Positions 17,361 through 25,693 of a stretch of 64,000 nucleotides of DNA are shown here, piece after piece. Made by a program: the position numbers and the translations under genes. This DNA comes from Microvirga sp. GTDB taxonomy: Bacteria > Pseudomonadota > Alphaproteobacteria > Rhizobiales > Beijerinckiaceae. The notes under the pieces are model-generated. The model was not told the DNA's origin, made no database searches, and saw nothing but the letters and a program-made list of their open reading frames with translations. Each line of letters begins with the position of its first letter. The first letter of the stretch is position 1. The stretch is taken from NCBI RefSeq assembly GCF_014699075.1, contig NZ_JACXAB010000006.1, positions 186,001 to 250,000 on the forward strand, written 5' to 3'.

Positions 17361-18398
17361 ATGGCAGAGGACTCAATCCTGTTGCTCATGGGCCTGTCGG
17401 CCGCCCTGTTGGCCGGAGCCGTGGTCTCGGCTCTTCTGATCTTTCTTCTGAAGCCCCTGCTCATTCGCTATGCGCTAGCGCGTCCGAATGCGCGCTCGAG
17501 TCATAAGATCCCGACGCCACAAGGCGGTGGGATTGCCGTGATCGGCGCATGCTTCCTGCTCGGCTGTCTGTTTTTTCTTCCGATCGGCGAATCCATTCAA
17601 CTGCAGGTGCTGGGCCTATCCGTTGCCGGTCTTGCGCTCATTGGGGCCTTGGACGACATCAGACCTCTGCCTGCAATTGTGCGCCTTGTTCTCCAGATAG
17701 TCGCCGTCGGCGCTGTCATTCTGGTCGGTGACGCACGCGTTTTTCCGGAGTGGCTTCCTCTTGGAGCAGAGCGAGTCCTTCTGATCCTCGGTGGCGTATG
17801 GTTTGTGAACCTCGTCAATTTCATGGACGGGCTTGATTGGATCACCGTCGCCGAGATGGTGCCCGTCACAGCGTTCATTGGATTGATCCCGTTCCTGGGA
17901 TTTTTGCCAACCGATGCAACGATCATGGCGGCTCTTCTCTGCGGCGCCCTTCTCGGCTTCGCCCCCTTCAACAAGCCCGTTGCAAAGCTCTTCCTCGGCG
18001 ATGTCGGCTCACTGCCCATCGGCCTTCTCGTCGGCTGGATGCTGCTGGAACTCGCCGGAACCGGGGCGCTCGCCGCCGCTCTCCTGCTGCCCCTCTACTA
18101 TCTCATGGATGCCACCATCACCCTGCTGCGCCGCTTACACCGCCGTGAAAAGGTATGGGAGGCGCATCGCAGCCATTTCTACCAGAAGGCCACCGACAAC
18201 GGCTTCTCGGCGCTCGACGTCAGCGCCCATGTGTTCGGGCTCAACCTTGTCCTGGCCGGTCTCGCCGCTATGACATTGATCTGGTCCTCGGGCGCCGTGC
18301 AGATCGCGGCGCTTGTCTCGGGGATCATCCTCGTTGGCCTGGTCCTCAGGCGCTTTTCCACACCACGCCAGACAACGCCTTTGGAGGTTTCCCGATGA
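17361..18398 (+). CDS. WecA/WbpL-type undecaprenyl-phosphate phosphoglycosyltransferase
   Basis: Polytopic inner-membrane enzyme of the MraY/WecA family that transfers a sugar-1-phosphate from a UDP-sugar to undecaprenyl phosphate, starting an O-antigen or capsule unit. Family motifs: SSHKIPTPQGGG near residue 47, LDDIRPLP with the catalytic aspartates, NLVNFMDGLDW, FLGDVGSLPIG, and EAHRSHFYQKA in place of the HIHH loop. Eleven or so helices, 345 residues. The start is ATG at 17361; translation is probably coupled to the upstream epimerase and, through a 4-base overlap, to the next epimerase. The order epimerase, WbpL-like, with a WbpM-like gene opposite, recalls the Pseudomonas wbpV-wbpL-wbpM set. 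Confidence 0.9.
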   Translation: MAEDSILLLMGLSAALLAGAVVSALLIFLLKPLLIRYALARPNARSSHKIPTPQGGGIAVIGACFLLGCLFFLPIGESIQLQVLGLSVAGLALIGALDDIRPLPAIVRLVLQIVAVGAVILVGDARVFPEWLPLGAERVLLILGGVWFVNLVNFMDGLDWITVAEMVPVTAFIGLIPFLGFLPTDATIMAALLCGALLGFAPFNKPVAKLFLGDVGSLPIGLLVGWMLLELAGTGALAAALLLPLYYLMDATITLLRRLHRREKVWEAHRSHFYQKATDNGFSALDVSAHVFGLNLVLAGLAAMTLIWSSGAVQIAALVSGIILVGLVLRRFSTPRQTTPLEVSR

Positions 18399-19336
18399 AC
18401 GCACCCCTGATTGCCCTCACCGGCGCAACGGGTTTCATCGGACGGCACCTCCTCTCCGAGCTTCCCAAACGGGGCTACCGGGTCCGGGTGCTGCTGCGCC
18501 GCCCCTCCGAGGTGCCGGCGGGCGCCACGAGCGCCGTGATCGGCGACATCGCCTCCCCGCACAATATGGCGGCGGCCCTGCGCGACGTGGACATGGTGAT
18601 CCACTCGGCGGGCCTGGCGCACGCCATGTCGGGCCGCCCGGAGGACGATTACCGCAGCATCAACACGGAGGCGACCGTGAAGCTCGCTCAGTCCGCCGAG
18701 CGGGCCGGCGTGAAGCGCTTCGTCTTCCTCTCATCGATCCGGGCGCAGAGCGGCCCCTCCACTGATCGCGTGCTGACGGAGAGCATGGCGCCTGAGCCTA
18801 CGGACGCCTACGGCCGCTCGAAGCTCGAAGCCGAGCGGGGCTTGGCCGAACTCGGCCTCGACTGGGTGGCGCTTCGCCCGGTCCTCGTCTACGGCCCCGG
18901 CGTGAAGGGCAACATGGCCGCCCTGCTCGGTCTCGCGCAATCGCCCTGGCCCCTGCCGCTCGGCGGATTGAGAGCCAAGCGCTCGCTCGTCTCACTCGAC
19001 AATTTGACTGCAGCAGTGGACACGGCCCTGAAGGCGGACGGACCCTTGAGGCGCCCGCTCATCGTGGCGGATCCGGAACCGGTGACGATTCCCGAGATGG
19101 TGAGCGCCCTGCGCGAAGGCCAGGGCCGCGGGCCCGGGCTGGTACCCGTTCCGTCCTTCATTCTCAAAGCGGCAGCGGCATTGGCAGGAAAAGGCGAGGC
19201 CTATGAGCGGCTGGCGGGCTCGCTGGTGGCAAGCCCGGAGGCCTTGAGGCGCTTAGGCTGGCAGCCGGTCAGTTCGACGCGAGACGCGCTTGCGGAACTG
19301 GCGCGACAAGCGGGGGGGCAGGCGTCCGGCGCTTGA
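18395..19336 (+). CDS. NAD-dependent sugar epimerase/dehydratase (WbpV/GalE-like)
   Basis: A 313-residue extended SDR protein likely acting on a nucleotide-activated sugar in lipopolysaccharide synthesis. It has TGATGFIGRHLL near the N-terminus, SSIRAQSGPST with the active serine, and YGRSKLEAE, the YxxxK catalytic pair. It is close in layout to WbpV-like UDP-N-acetylglucosamine 4-epimerases found next to WbpL-type enzymes. The start at 18395 has TTGGAGG upstream and overlaps the previous gene as ATGA. The last 68 bases overlap the 3' end of the convergent dehydratase gene, an unusually long antiparallel overlap of coding sequences. Confidence 0.88.
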   Translation: MNAPLIALTGATGFIGRHLLSELPKRGYRVRVLLRRPSEVPAGATSAVIGDIASPHNMAAALRDVDMVIHSAGLAHAMSGRPEDDYRSINTEATVKLAQSAERAGVKRFVFLSSIRAQSGPSTDRVLTESMAPEPTDAYGRSKLEAERGLAELGLDWVALRPVLVYGPGVKGNMAALLGLAQSPWPLPLGGLRAKRSLVSLDNLTAAVDTALKADGPLRRPLIVADPEPVTIPEMVSALREGQGRGPGLVPVPSFILKAAAALAGKGEAYERLAGSLVASPEALRRLGWQPVSSTRDALAELARQAGGQASGA

Positions 19337-21233
19337 ATTCCGGGATCGCCTCCTCGAACACCCGCTCGGCCAGGGCCCGGTCGCCTTCCACGAGGGCGCG
19401 GTCCAGGATCTTGAGCCATTGCTCGACCCGCTCGCGGTCGGCGAAGATGGGCTTTGCCGCCATCACACCGTCGATGCCGATCTCCGTGCGCGGCTCCTCG
19501 CGGGCGAAGAGAATCTCGTGCAGGCGCTCGCCGGCGCGCGCACCGGTGACGGCGATCTCGATATCCTCGCCCGGCTCGTAGCCGGCAAGCCGGATCATGC
19601 GCTCGGCGAGCTCGTAGATGCGCACGGGCTGGCCCATCTTCAGCACATAGACCGAGGCGCGCTCGTCGCCGTTGGTGCGCTCGGTCAGGGACCGGCTTTC
19701 CTCCGCATGGGACGCGGAGGTGAGCACTAGGTCGGCCGCCTCGCGGGTGGTCATGAAATAGCGCACCATGTCCGGATGGGTGACGGTCACGGGGCCGCCG
19801 CGGGCGATCTGCGCCTTGAACTTGGGGACCACGGAGCCGACCGAGCCCAGCACGTTGCCGAAGCGCACCGCGATGGTGCGGGTGGCGCCGTTGCGGCCCA
19901 TGAACTCGGCATCGAGCGCCTGCCCGTACATCTCGGCGAAGCGCTTGGTGGCGCCCAGCATCGAGACCGGATCGATGGCCTTGTCGGTGGAGATCATCAC
20001 GATGGTGTCGGCGCCGGCCTCCACCGCCGCATCGGCCACGTTCACCGAGCCGAACACATTGGTCTTGATGCCTTCCGTCCAGTTCTTTTCGAGATAGGGC
20101 ACGTGCTTGAGGGCGGCCGCGTGGAAGACCACCTCCGGCTTGAACGCGCTCATGACCTCGCGCACCCGCTCCCGGTCGCGCACGTCGGCAATGACGCCGT
20201 CCACATTGGTGTCGCTGGACAGGAGCGTCGGGTTCTCGAGGATGTGGTGGAGGGACGGCTCGGAGCTTTCCAAAATCAGAAGATCGCTCGCCCCGAAGGC
20301 CACCGCGCGGGTGCAGATCTCGGACCCGATGGAGCCGCCGCCGCCCGTGACCAGCACGCGCTTGCCGCGGATAAAGGTCTCGAGCCGCTGCCGGTCGATC
20401 TGCACGGTGGGGCGCAGGAGCAGGTCCTCGATCTCCAGCGGCGCGAGCTCGGCGTTGCGCATGCCCTCGCCGAGGCTCGTCACCCGCACCAGCGGCAGGC
20501 CGAGGCGGCGGGCGCGGGCGAGGAGCATGTCCGGGTTGGCTTCCGGCGTGAGCGCGCTCGGGGTCGCGACCAGCCGGCGGATGGGCACGCCCCGTTCCTG
20601 GAAGTCCTGCACCACCTGGTCCAGGTCGCCGAACGTGCCGAGCACTGGAACGCCGCGCATGGACTGGCCGAGATCGTCGCTGCGGTAGGAGAGAATGCCC
20701 CTGGGCTGGATCTTGCGGACTGTTCCCGCTTCAATGGCCCGCAGGATCACCTCGACATCGGCGACTCGCCCGAGCAGCAGGGTCGGCGTGCTGGCATCGC
20801 GCTGCAGGCTGTTCCGGGACCGGGCGTATTTCAGGTAGCGGAAGGCAAGCCGCGGGCCGCCCAGCAGGAACATCTGGATCAGCCAGTAGAGGGCGATCGA
20901 GATCTTGCCGAAGTAGAACGTTCCCAGGAATTGCGGCGAAACGAGAATGTAGTCCACCACCAGCAGGGTCAGAGCCAGGATGCTCGAGGCCCGGAAGATG
21001 TTGAACAGGTCCGGCAGGGAGGCGAAGCGCCATTTGGAGCGGTAGAGCTGGGAAAACCAGTAGACCACCCCGGCGAAGGCGATGAAGGGCGGCAGGAAGA
21101 GCGGCAGGTGGACGAGCCGCTCGCTCAGAAGCGTCCCCTCGAAGCGCACGAAGAACGTCGCGAGGACGGCCACGCCGGTCACCACGAGATCGTGCATAAC
21201 GATGAGAGTTTTCTTGAAGTCCTGCCGATTCAT
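19269..21233 (-). CDS. Membrane-bound nucleoside-diphosphate-sugar 4,6-dehydratase (WbpM/CapD/FlaA1 family)
   Basis: A 654-residue protein with four N-terminal helices (to about residue 130), a first Rossmann-like segment (LLGRVADVEVILRAIE) and a catalytic SDR domain from about residue 288. The NAD motif is GGGGSIGSE, the active-site stretch MISTDKAIDP replaces SYK as in WbpM-type proteins, and TKRFAEMY follows. The enzyme probably makes a UDP-4-keto-6-deoxy sugar, the first step to QuiNAc or bacillosamine-type residues. It is convergent with, and overlaps, the WbpV-like gene. Length and architecture are those of full WbpM. Confidence 0.92.
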   Translation of the reverse strand: MNRQDFKKTLIVMHDLVVTGVAVLATFFVRFEGTLLSERLVHLPLFLPPFIAFAGVVYWFSQLYRSKWRFASLPDLFNIFRASSILALTLLVVDYILVSPQFLGTFYFGKISIALYWLIQMFLLGGPRLAFRYLKYARSRNSLQRDASTPTLLLGRVADVEVILRAIEAGTVRKIQPRGILSYRSDDLGQSMRGVPVLGTFGDLDQVVQDFQERGVPIRRLVATPSALTPEANPDMLLARARRLGLPLVRVTSLGEGMRNAELAPLEIEDLLLRPTVQIDRQRLETFIRGKRVLVTGGGGSIGSEICTRAVAFGASDLLILESSEPSLHHILENPTLLSSDTNVDGVIADVRDRERVREVMSAFKPEVVFHAAALKHVPYLEKNWTEGIKTNVFGSVNVADAAVEAGADTIVMISTDKAIDPVSMLGATKRFAEMYGQALDAEFMGRNGATRTIAVRFGNVLGSVGSVVPKFKAQIARGGPVTVTHPDMVRYFMTTREAADLVLTSASHAEESRSLTERTNGDERASVYVLKMGQPVRIYELAERMIRLAGYEPGEDIEIAVTGARAGERLHEILFAREEPRTEIGIDGVMAAKPIFADRERVEQWLKILDRALVEGDRALAERVFEEAIPEFKRRTPAPPLVAPVPQARLASN

Positions 21234-21479
21234 GGCCCTGCCGTCTGCTGCCCCGGGGTATCGGATGGGCTCATCTCTTTGTCAATGCAACCTTGTCCCA
21301 TCAGGGATGCCCTCAGCGCAAGCCCCTTAGGCATCGGGCGGGGGTTCCGCGGCACGGCAGGGACAGGGCCTGCCCCTGTGATCCTCAGGCCAAGCGGAGC
21401 GAGGGAGGGAGATCCATGGGGCTGAGAGTGTGGGTGAATTCCCTTCCCATCCGCTGCTGCTCCGGCCAGGAATGACACC

Positions 21480-21800
21480 GGGCATCACGCTGCATCATCC
21501 CCATCCCGGACGCCGCAGGCGAGCCGGGATCGCGTGCAGGATAAGGCGCGGGTCTCCCTCTCCCGGATCTCGGGTGTTCCCGAGATCTGTTCTTGCTCGC
21601 CCAAGTCAGGAACACCCGACTTGGGATGGGAGAGGGCCGGGGTGAGGGGTTACAGGCTTCTCCGGCTAGGGTGTAACCCCTCACTCGGACCTCCGGTCCG
21701 ACCTCTCCCACAAGGAGAGGTGAAGGGGAGCCATTCTCGTCCGGCGATCCCGGGTTCTGCTGCGCAGCCCCGGGATGACGCTCGCCGCCATGGCAGCCCT
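21480..21800. repeat. Cluster of nested inverted repeats
   Basis: Several overlapping hairpins are visible: GATCTCGGG-TGTT-CCCGAGATC at 21567-21588; CGGGTGTTCC (21571) against GGAACACCCG (21609); CCCAAGTC (21600) against GACTTGGG (21618); GTGAGGGGTTACA (21642) against TGTAACCCCTCAC (21672). The pieces GGGAGAGGGCCGGGGTGAGG and CCTCTCCC are common dispersed intergenic elements in Rhizobiales. Open frames here only translate these repeats. Confidence 0.75.
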
Positions 21801-21880
21801 TGTGCCGGTGTGATCCCCCAGCCTGTCTCCCTCTGTCCTCATCCTGTGGAGGGGACCAGCCAGGGTGGAGCAGCATACAT

Positions 21881-21924
21881 GTTCTTACTTTGTTCTTGAC
21901 ACTTCGCCTAAGCTCGGCTATATC
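21881..21924 (+). promoter_or_regulatory. SOS (LexA) box overlapping a sigma-70-type promoter, no recognised gene downstream
   Basis: GTTC at 21881-21884 and GTTC at 21892-21895 are separated by seven bases (TTACTTT), matching the alphaproteobacterial LexA operator GTTC-N7-GTTC. It abuts a TTGACA (21896-21901), then 17 bases, then TATATC (21919-21924). The arrangement is that of a LexA-repressed promoter pointing right. The next recognised gene begins 350 bases on. Confidence 0.6.
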
Positions 21925-22276
21925 GTTGTGCATCCTTTCCCTTCGAGGGGCGCGCTCGCGAGGCGTCGCAGATGCGGGGTAAGGAGCGGTCCCGCCGCAG
22001 GTCTCGCAAGCCTGTGATCGCGGGTGGCCGATCCTGGCACTGACCAGGTCCGCTGAAACAAACCGCGCGTGACGAGCAGTTCGGCTCTCACCTTCCATAC
22101 ACCGCCATCGAGCCGGGCTGCCCAACGCGCCATCCTCGACATGCCACAGGCTCGCAGCGCAAGCTGCGGGCCCACAGGTGCTGGCTATGACGTCATGAGA
22201 AACCCGGTTCGATCTCCCGCGGCTCCGTGATACGAAGCAGTTCAGCACCTCAGCAAACATTCATCGAGAGAGCGGC
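21925..22276 (+). other. Gene-free region behind the SOS-type promoter
   Basis: No ORF of 60 codons or more is seen on the plus strand. Short frames exist (a GTG-initiated 29-codon frame at 21928, a GTG-initiated frame ending near 22230), none with a recognisable product. A CGCAGC-GCAA-GCTGCG hairpin with a GNRA loop lies at 22153-22168, so a small RNA is possible. A GGTTCGATC string near 22206 recalls a tRNA T-loop, but its flanks do not pair. Confidence 0.4.
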
Positions 22277-23431
22277 ATGAATCGTCTGTTCGCCAACCTG
22301 CCCACCACCGTCTTCGAAGTGATGTCGAGCCTCGCCCGCGAGACCGGCGCCATCAACCTCGGCCAGGGCTTTCCGGACGATCCGGGACCGGAGGACGTGC
22401 GGCGGGCGGCCGCCGACGCGGTGCTCAACGGCTACAACCAGTATCCGTCGATGATGGGCATCCCGGAACTGCGTTCGGCCATCGCTGCGCACTACAAGCA
22501 CTGGCAGGGCGTCGATCTCGACGCGAACACCGAGGTGATGGTGACCTCCGGCGCCACGGAGGCGCTAGCGGGCGCGATCCTCGGCATCGTGGAGCCCGGC
22601 GACGAGGTGGTGCTGTTCGAGCCCATGTACGACGCGTATCTTCCCCTCGTGCGCCTCGCCGGCGGCGTGCCGAAATTCGTCACCCTGCAGCCGCCGCATT
22701 TCCGCCTGACGGAGGAAGCGCTGGCGCAGGCCTTCTCGCCGAAGACCAAGGCGGTGGTGTTCAACAACCCGCTCAATCCGACGGCCACGACCTTCTCGGA
22801 CGAGGACCTGAATCTGCTGGCCGATTTCTGCCGAAGGTATGATGCGATCGCGATCTCCGACGAGGTCTGGGAGCACGTGGTGTTCGACGGCAGGCAGCAC
22901 CGGCCGATCCTGTCGCTCGACGGCCTGCGCGAGCGCTCGGTGAAGATCGGCTCGGCGGGAAAAATCTTCAGCCTCACGGGCTGGAAGGTGGGCTTCGTGT
23001 GCGCCGCGCCGGCCATCATGAAGGTGCTGGCGAAATCCCACCAGTTCCTCACCTTCACCACGGCGCCGAACCTGCAAGCCGCGGTGGCTTACGGGCTTGC
23101 CAAGGACGATGACTATTTCGAGGGCATGCGCAAAAACTTCGCCCGCAGCCGCGACCGCTTCACCGACGGCTTGCGGACACTGGGCTTCGATGTGATCCCA
23201 AGCCAGGGCACCTATTTCGTCAACATCGACATCTCAGCCCTCGGCGAGACAGACGACGTCGGCTTCTGCCGCCGCCTCGTGATGGAGCATGGGATCGCGG
23301 CGATCCCGGTCTCGGCCTTCTATGCGGAGGGTGCGGTGAAGACCGTGGTGCGCTTCTGCTTCGCCAAGAAGGATTCGACGCTGGATGCCGGATTGGAGCG
23401 GCTGGCGAAGGCGATCAAACGGGCTGCCTGA
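22277..23431 (+). CDS. PLP-dependent class I/II aminotransferase
   Basis: A 384-residue cytosolic aminotransferase of fold type I. Visible blocks are NLGQGFPDDPGP at the N-terminus, VTSGATEALAGAILG, FNNPLNPTATTFSDE, the aspartate in AISDEVWEHVVFD, and the PLP lysine in KIGSAGKIFSLTGWKVGF. The pattern resembles the YbdL/kynurenine-aminotransferase branch, which acts on methionine, glutamine or kynurenine. GAGAGAG upstream of the ATG serves as a ribosome site. The gene ends about 100 bases before the polyamine-binding protein and could be in the same unit, but that is not shown. Confidence 0.9.
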   Translation: MNRLFANLPTTVFEVMSSLARETGAINLGQGFPDDPGPEDVRRAAADAVLNGYNQYPSMMGIPELRSAIAAHYKHWQGVDLDANTEVMVTSGATEALAGAILGIVEPGDEVVLFEPMYDAYLPLVRLAGGVPKFVTLQPPHFRLTEEALAQAFSPKTKAVVFNNPLNPTATTFSDEDLNLLADFCRRYDAIAISDEVWEHVVFDGRQHRPILSLDGLRERSVKIGSAGKIFSLTGWKVGFVCAAPAIMKVLAKSHQFLTFTTAPNLQAAVAYGLAKDDDYFEGMRKNFARSRDRFTDGLRTLGFDVIPSQGTYFVNIDISALGETDDVGFCRRLVMEHGIAAIPVSAFYAEGAVKTVVRFCFAKKDSTLDAGLERLAKAIKRAA

Positions 23432-23530
23432 AACCCGGCAGCCCCGCCGGCAACTTGGACATTGTTTCTTGTGCCAGAATTTCCTAGCCTGCCCCCGTTG
23501 TCACACCTTTTGCAGGAGTTCCCACCCCTG

Positions 23531-24619
23531 ATGTTCCGTCTTCTCGCTTCCGTTGCCCTTACCCTAGGGCTCGTGACCGGCGCCGCCGCGCAGCAGCAGC
23601 GCGTGGTCAACGTCTATAACTGGTCCGATTACGTGGACCCGAAGGCGCTGGACGAGTTCACGAAACAGACCGGCATCAAGGTGGTCTACGACACCTACGA
23701 CAATAACGAGATCGTCGAGACCAAGCTCTTGGCCGGCAAGTCGGGCTACGACATCGTGGTGCCGTCGGGCCCCTTCGTGCAGCGCCTGATCGGCGCCAAG
23801 GTGTTCCAGAAGCTCGACAAGGCGAAGCTGCCGAACCTCGCCAACCAATGGCCGGAGGTGACGCAGCGCCTAGCCGTGTTCGATCCCGGCAACCAGTTTG
23901 CCGTCAACTACATGTGGGGTACCACGGGCATCGGCGTGAACGTCAAGAAGGTCAAGGAGATCCTGGGCGACGTGCCGCTCAACACCTGGGATCTGGTGAT
24001 GAAGCCGGAAGTGTCCTCCAAGCTGAAGGCCTGCGGCATCTACATGCTGGACAGCCCCGAAGACCTCTTTCCCGGCGTGCTGGCCTATCTCGGGCTCAAT
24101 CCCGATTCCAAGCGCATCGAGGACCTGAACAAGGCGGGCGATGCCCTGTTCCGCGTGCGCGGCAACATCCAGAAGTTCCACTCCTCCGAGTACATCAACG
24201 CGCTAGCCAACGGCGATATCTGCGTGGCGGTGGGCTATTCGGGCGACATGATCCAGGCCAAGAGCCGCGCCGAGGAAGCCAAGAACAACGTCGAGGTCGG
24301 CTATGTCATTCCGCGCGAGGGAGCGCTGATGTGGTTCGACAGCTTCGTGATCCCAGCGGACGCGAAGAACGTCACGGAAGCGCATGAGTTCATCAACTTC
24401 ATGCTCCGTCCCGAGATCGCCGCGATGAACACGAATTTCGTGTCCTATGCTTCCGGAAATCTCGCCGCGAAGCAGAACATCGACAAGGCGATCCTGGACA
24501 ATCCCGGCATCTATCCGGACGACGCCACCATGAAGCGGCTTTTCACCAACACGGCCTATGACGAGCGCTCTCAGCGCACCGTCACGCGGCTCTGGACCCG
24601 CGTGAAAACCGGCCGTTAA
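23531..24619 (+). CDS. Periplasmic polyamine-binding protein (PotF/PotD family)
   Basis: Solute-binding subunit of a spermidine/putrescine ABC importer. A signal peptide occupies residues 1-21 (MFRLLASVALTLGLVTGAAA, cleaved before QQQ). The mature protein begins RVVNVYNWSDYVDPKALDEF, the hallmark of the PotF family, and continues with KVVYDTYDNNEIVETKLLAGKSGYD. Acidic and aromatic residues that bind the polyamine amino groups are present (e.g. YNWSDY, AVGYSGD, MWFDSF). The start is the ATG at 23531, preceded by AGGAG; the longer frame from 23462 would precede the signal peptide. The membrane and ATPase subunits are not in this window, so it is an orphan here. Confidence 0.92.
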   Translation: MFRLLASVALTLGLVTGAAAQQQRVVNVYNWSDYVDPKALDEFTKQTGIKVVYDTYDNNEIVETKLLAGKSGYDIVVPSGPFVQRLIGAKVFQKLDKAKLPNLANQWPEVTQRLAVFDPGNQFAVNYMWGTTGIGVNVKKVKEILGDVPLNTWDLVMKPEVSSKLKACGIYMLDSPEDLFPGVLAYLGLNPDSKRIEDLNKAGDALFRVRGNIQKFHSSEYINALANGDICVAVGYSGDMIQAKSRAEEAKNNVEVGYVIPREGALMWFDSFVIPADAKNVTEAHEFINFMLRPEIAAMNTNFVSYASGNLAAKQNIDKAILDNPGIYPDDATMKRLFTNTAYDERSQRTVTRLWTRVKTGR

Positions 24620-24662
24620 TCCGCCGCTCAGATTCGGGCGCGCATGTTCTCGAGCGCCCGCC

Positions 24663-24689
24663 AAGCCTCGCCTCAGGGCGGGGCTTTTT
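24663..24689 (+). terminator. Intrinsic terminator after the polyamine-binding protein
   Basis: An 8-bp stem (GCCTCGCC with GGCGGGGC, one G-T pair) with a TCAG loop is followed by TTTTT at 24685-24689. It lies 44 bases after the stop codon and separates this gene from the SIMPL gene. Confidence 0.8.
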
Positions 24690-24711
24690 CGTTCGAACAG
24701 GATATTACGTC

Positions 24712-25431
24712 ATGCGTTCCGCCCTCGCCGCTCTTGTCTGCTTGAGCCTTGCCTCACCAGTCCTCGCTCAGGCCCCGTCGCCGCGCCAGCCCACAATCAG
24801 CGTGATGGGGACCGGCGAGGCGGAGCTGAAGCCGGATTTCGCGCGCATCCACGTGACGGTGGCAACGCAGGCTGAGACGGTGGCGCAGGCGAGCACCGCC
24901 AACAATACGGCCACGGAGCGGGTGCTCGCCCGCATTCAGGGTCTCGGCATCAAGCGCGAGGATATCCGCACCGCGAACTTCCAAGTCTTCCAGACGCCGC
25001 AGCAGGTCGGCCCCGACGGCAAAGAGGTGAAGACGCCGAAATTCTCGGCGCATCATCAGCTGCGGATCACCACCCGCGATCTCGAGGGCGTCGGACGCCT
25101 CGCGGGCGAGATCCTGGCAAGCGGCGACATGACCTTCCAGGCGGTCTCCTTCGGCCTCGACCGGCAGGAGCAGGGCGCTGACCAGGCGCGCGAGGCTGCG
25201 GTTCGCGACGCCAAGCGGCAGGCTGAAATCTATGCCGCCGCCGCGGGCGTCTCGCTCGGTCGCCTGCTGGAGATCCGGGACGGCTCGGCCCAGCCCTTCG
25301 AGCCGCAGCCCGACATGCGCATGTCCATGGCGATGGCCAAGGGAGCCGAATCGGTGCCGATCGTGCCGCCGGCGACGATCCGCTACACGGCCAATGTCCA
25401 ACTCGTCTGGGAAATGGCCGGGCAGCCTTAA
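24712..25431 (+). CDS. Periplasmic SIMPL-domain (DUF541) protein
   Basis: A 239-residue exported protein: a signal peptide ends at VLAQA (about residue 20), followed by a SIMPL/DUF541 domain with PTISVMGTGEAELKPDFA near residue 28, TANFQVFQTPQQV, and a C-terminal PPATIRYTANVQLVWEM strand. Members form large periplasmic or outer-membrane associated assemblies and have been linked to oxidative stress (YggE), but no biochemical activity is established. The ATG at 24712 directly begins a canonical signal sequence. It is preceded by a terminator and followed by repeats, so it is its own transcription unit. Confidence 0.88.
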   Translation: MRSALAALVCLSLASPVLAQAPSPRQPTISVMGTGEAELKPDFARIHVTVATQAETVAQASTANNTATERVLARIQGLGIKREDIRTANFQVFQTPQQVGPDGKEVKTPKFSAHHQLRITTRDLEGVGRLAGEILASGDMTFQAVSFGLDRQEQGADQAREAAVRDAKRQAEIYAAAAGVSLGRLLEIRDGSAQPFEPQPDMRMSMAMAKGAESVPIVPPATIRYTANVQLVWEMAGQP

Positions 25432-25437
25432 GAGGTG

Positions 25438-25640
25438 TACTTCCCTCCCCCTTGCGGGGAGGGGTGGTCGCGCAGCGACCGGGGCGGGGGTCGTACAGTC
25501 AAAGCGCTGGCCGACCGAGTTTGGCGCCGCTCTCCCTACCGCGTCATCACCGGCCTTGTGCCGGTGATCCCGATGCGGTGAGGCACGGTTCTTTTCAGGA
25601 TCGGGATGGCCGGGACAGGCCCGGCCATGACGGAAAGGTC
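25438..25640. repeat. Dispersed palindromic intergenic repeats, two types
   Basis: A short CCCTCCCC-CTTGC-GGGGAGGG hairpin occupies about 25443-25466 and is followed by CGCAGCGACCGGGGCGGGGG. A second block, CATCACCGGCCTTGTGCCGGTGATCCCGATG with an inverted GCCGGGACAGGCCCGGC, lies at about 25546-25630. Both are common dispersed forms in Methylobacteriaceae-like genomes. No gene is seen between the SIMPL and chemoreceptor genes. Confidence 0.65.
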
Positions 25641-25693
25641 TCACCCGGTCAGACCACTCCTATTCCTGCCCCTCCTCGTATAGGATAACGTTC

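Noticed and set aside
19776-21425. 549-codon open frame on the plus strand
   Set aside because: Antisense to the WbpM-like gene and continues into repeats; no motifs seen.
22195-22240. tRNA- or tmRNA-like GGTTCGATC segment
   Set aside because: The flanking bases cannot form a T-stem, and no alphaproteobacterial tmRNA tag coding sequence or acceptor end is nearby.
21385-22260. 291-codon open frame on the minus strand
   Set aside because: Reads through the repeat cluster and translates typical dispersed repeats; low likelihood of being a gene.
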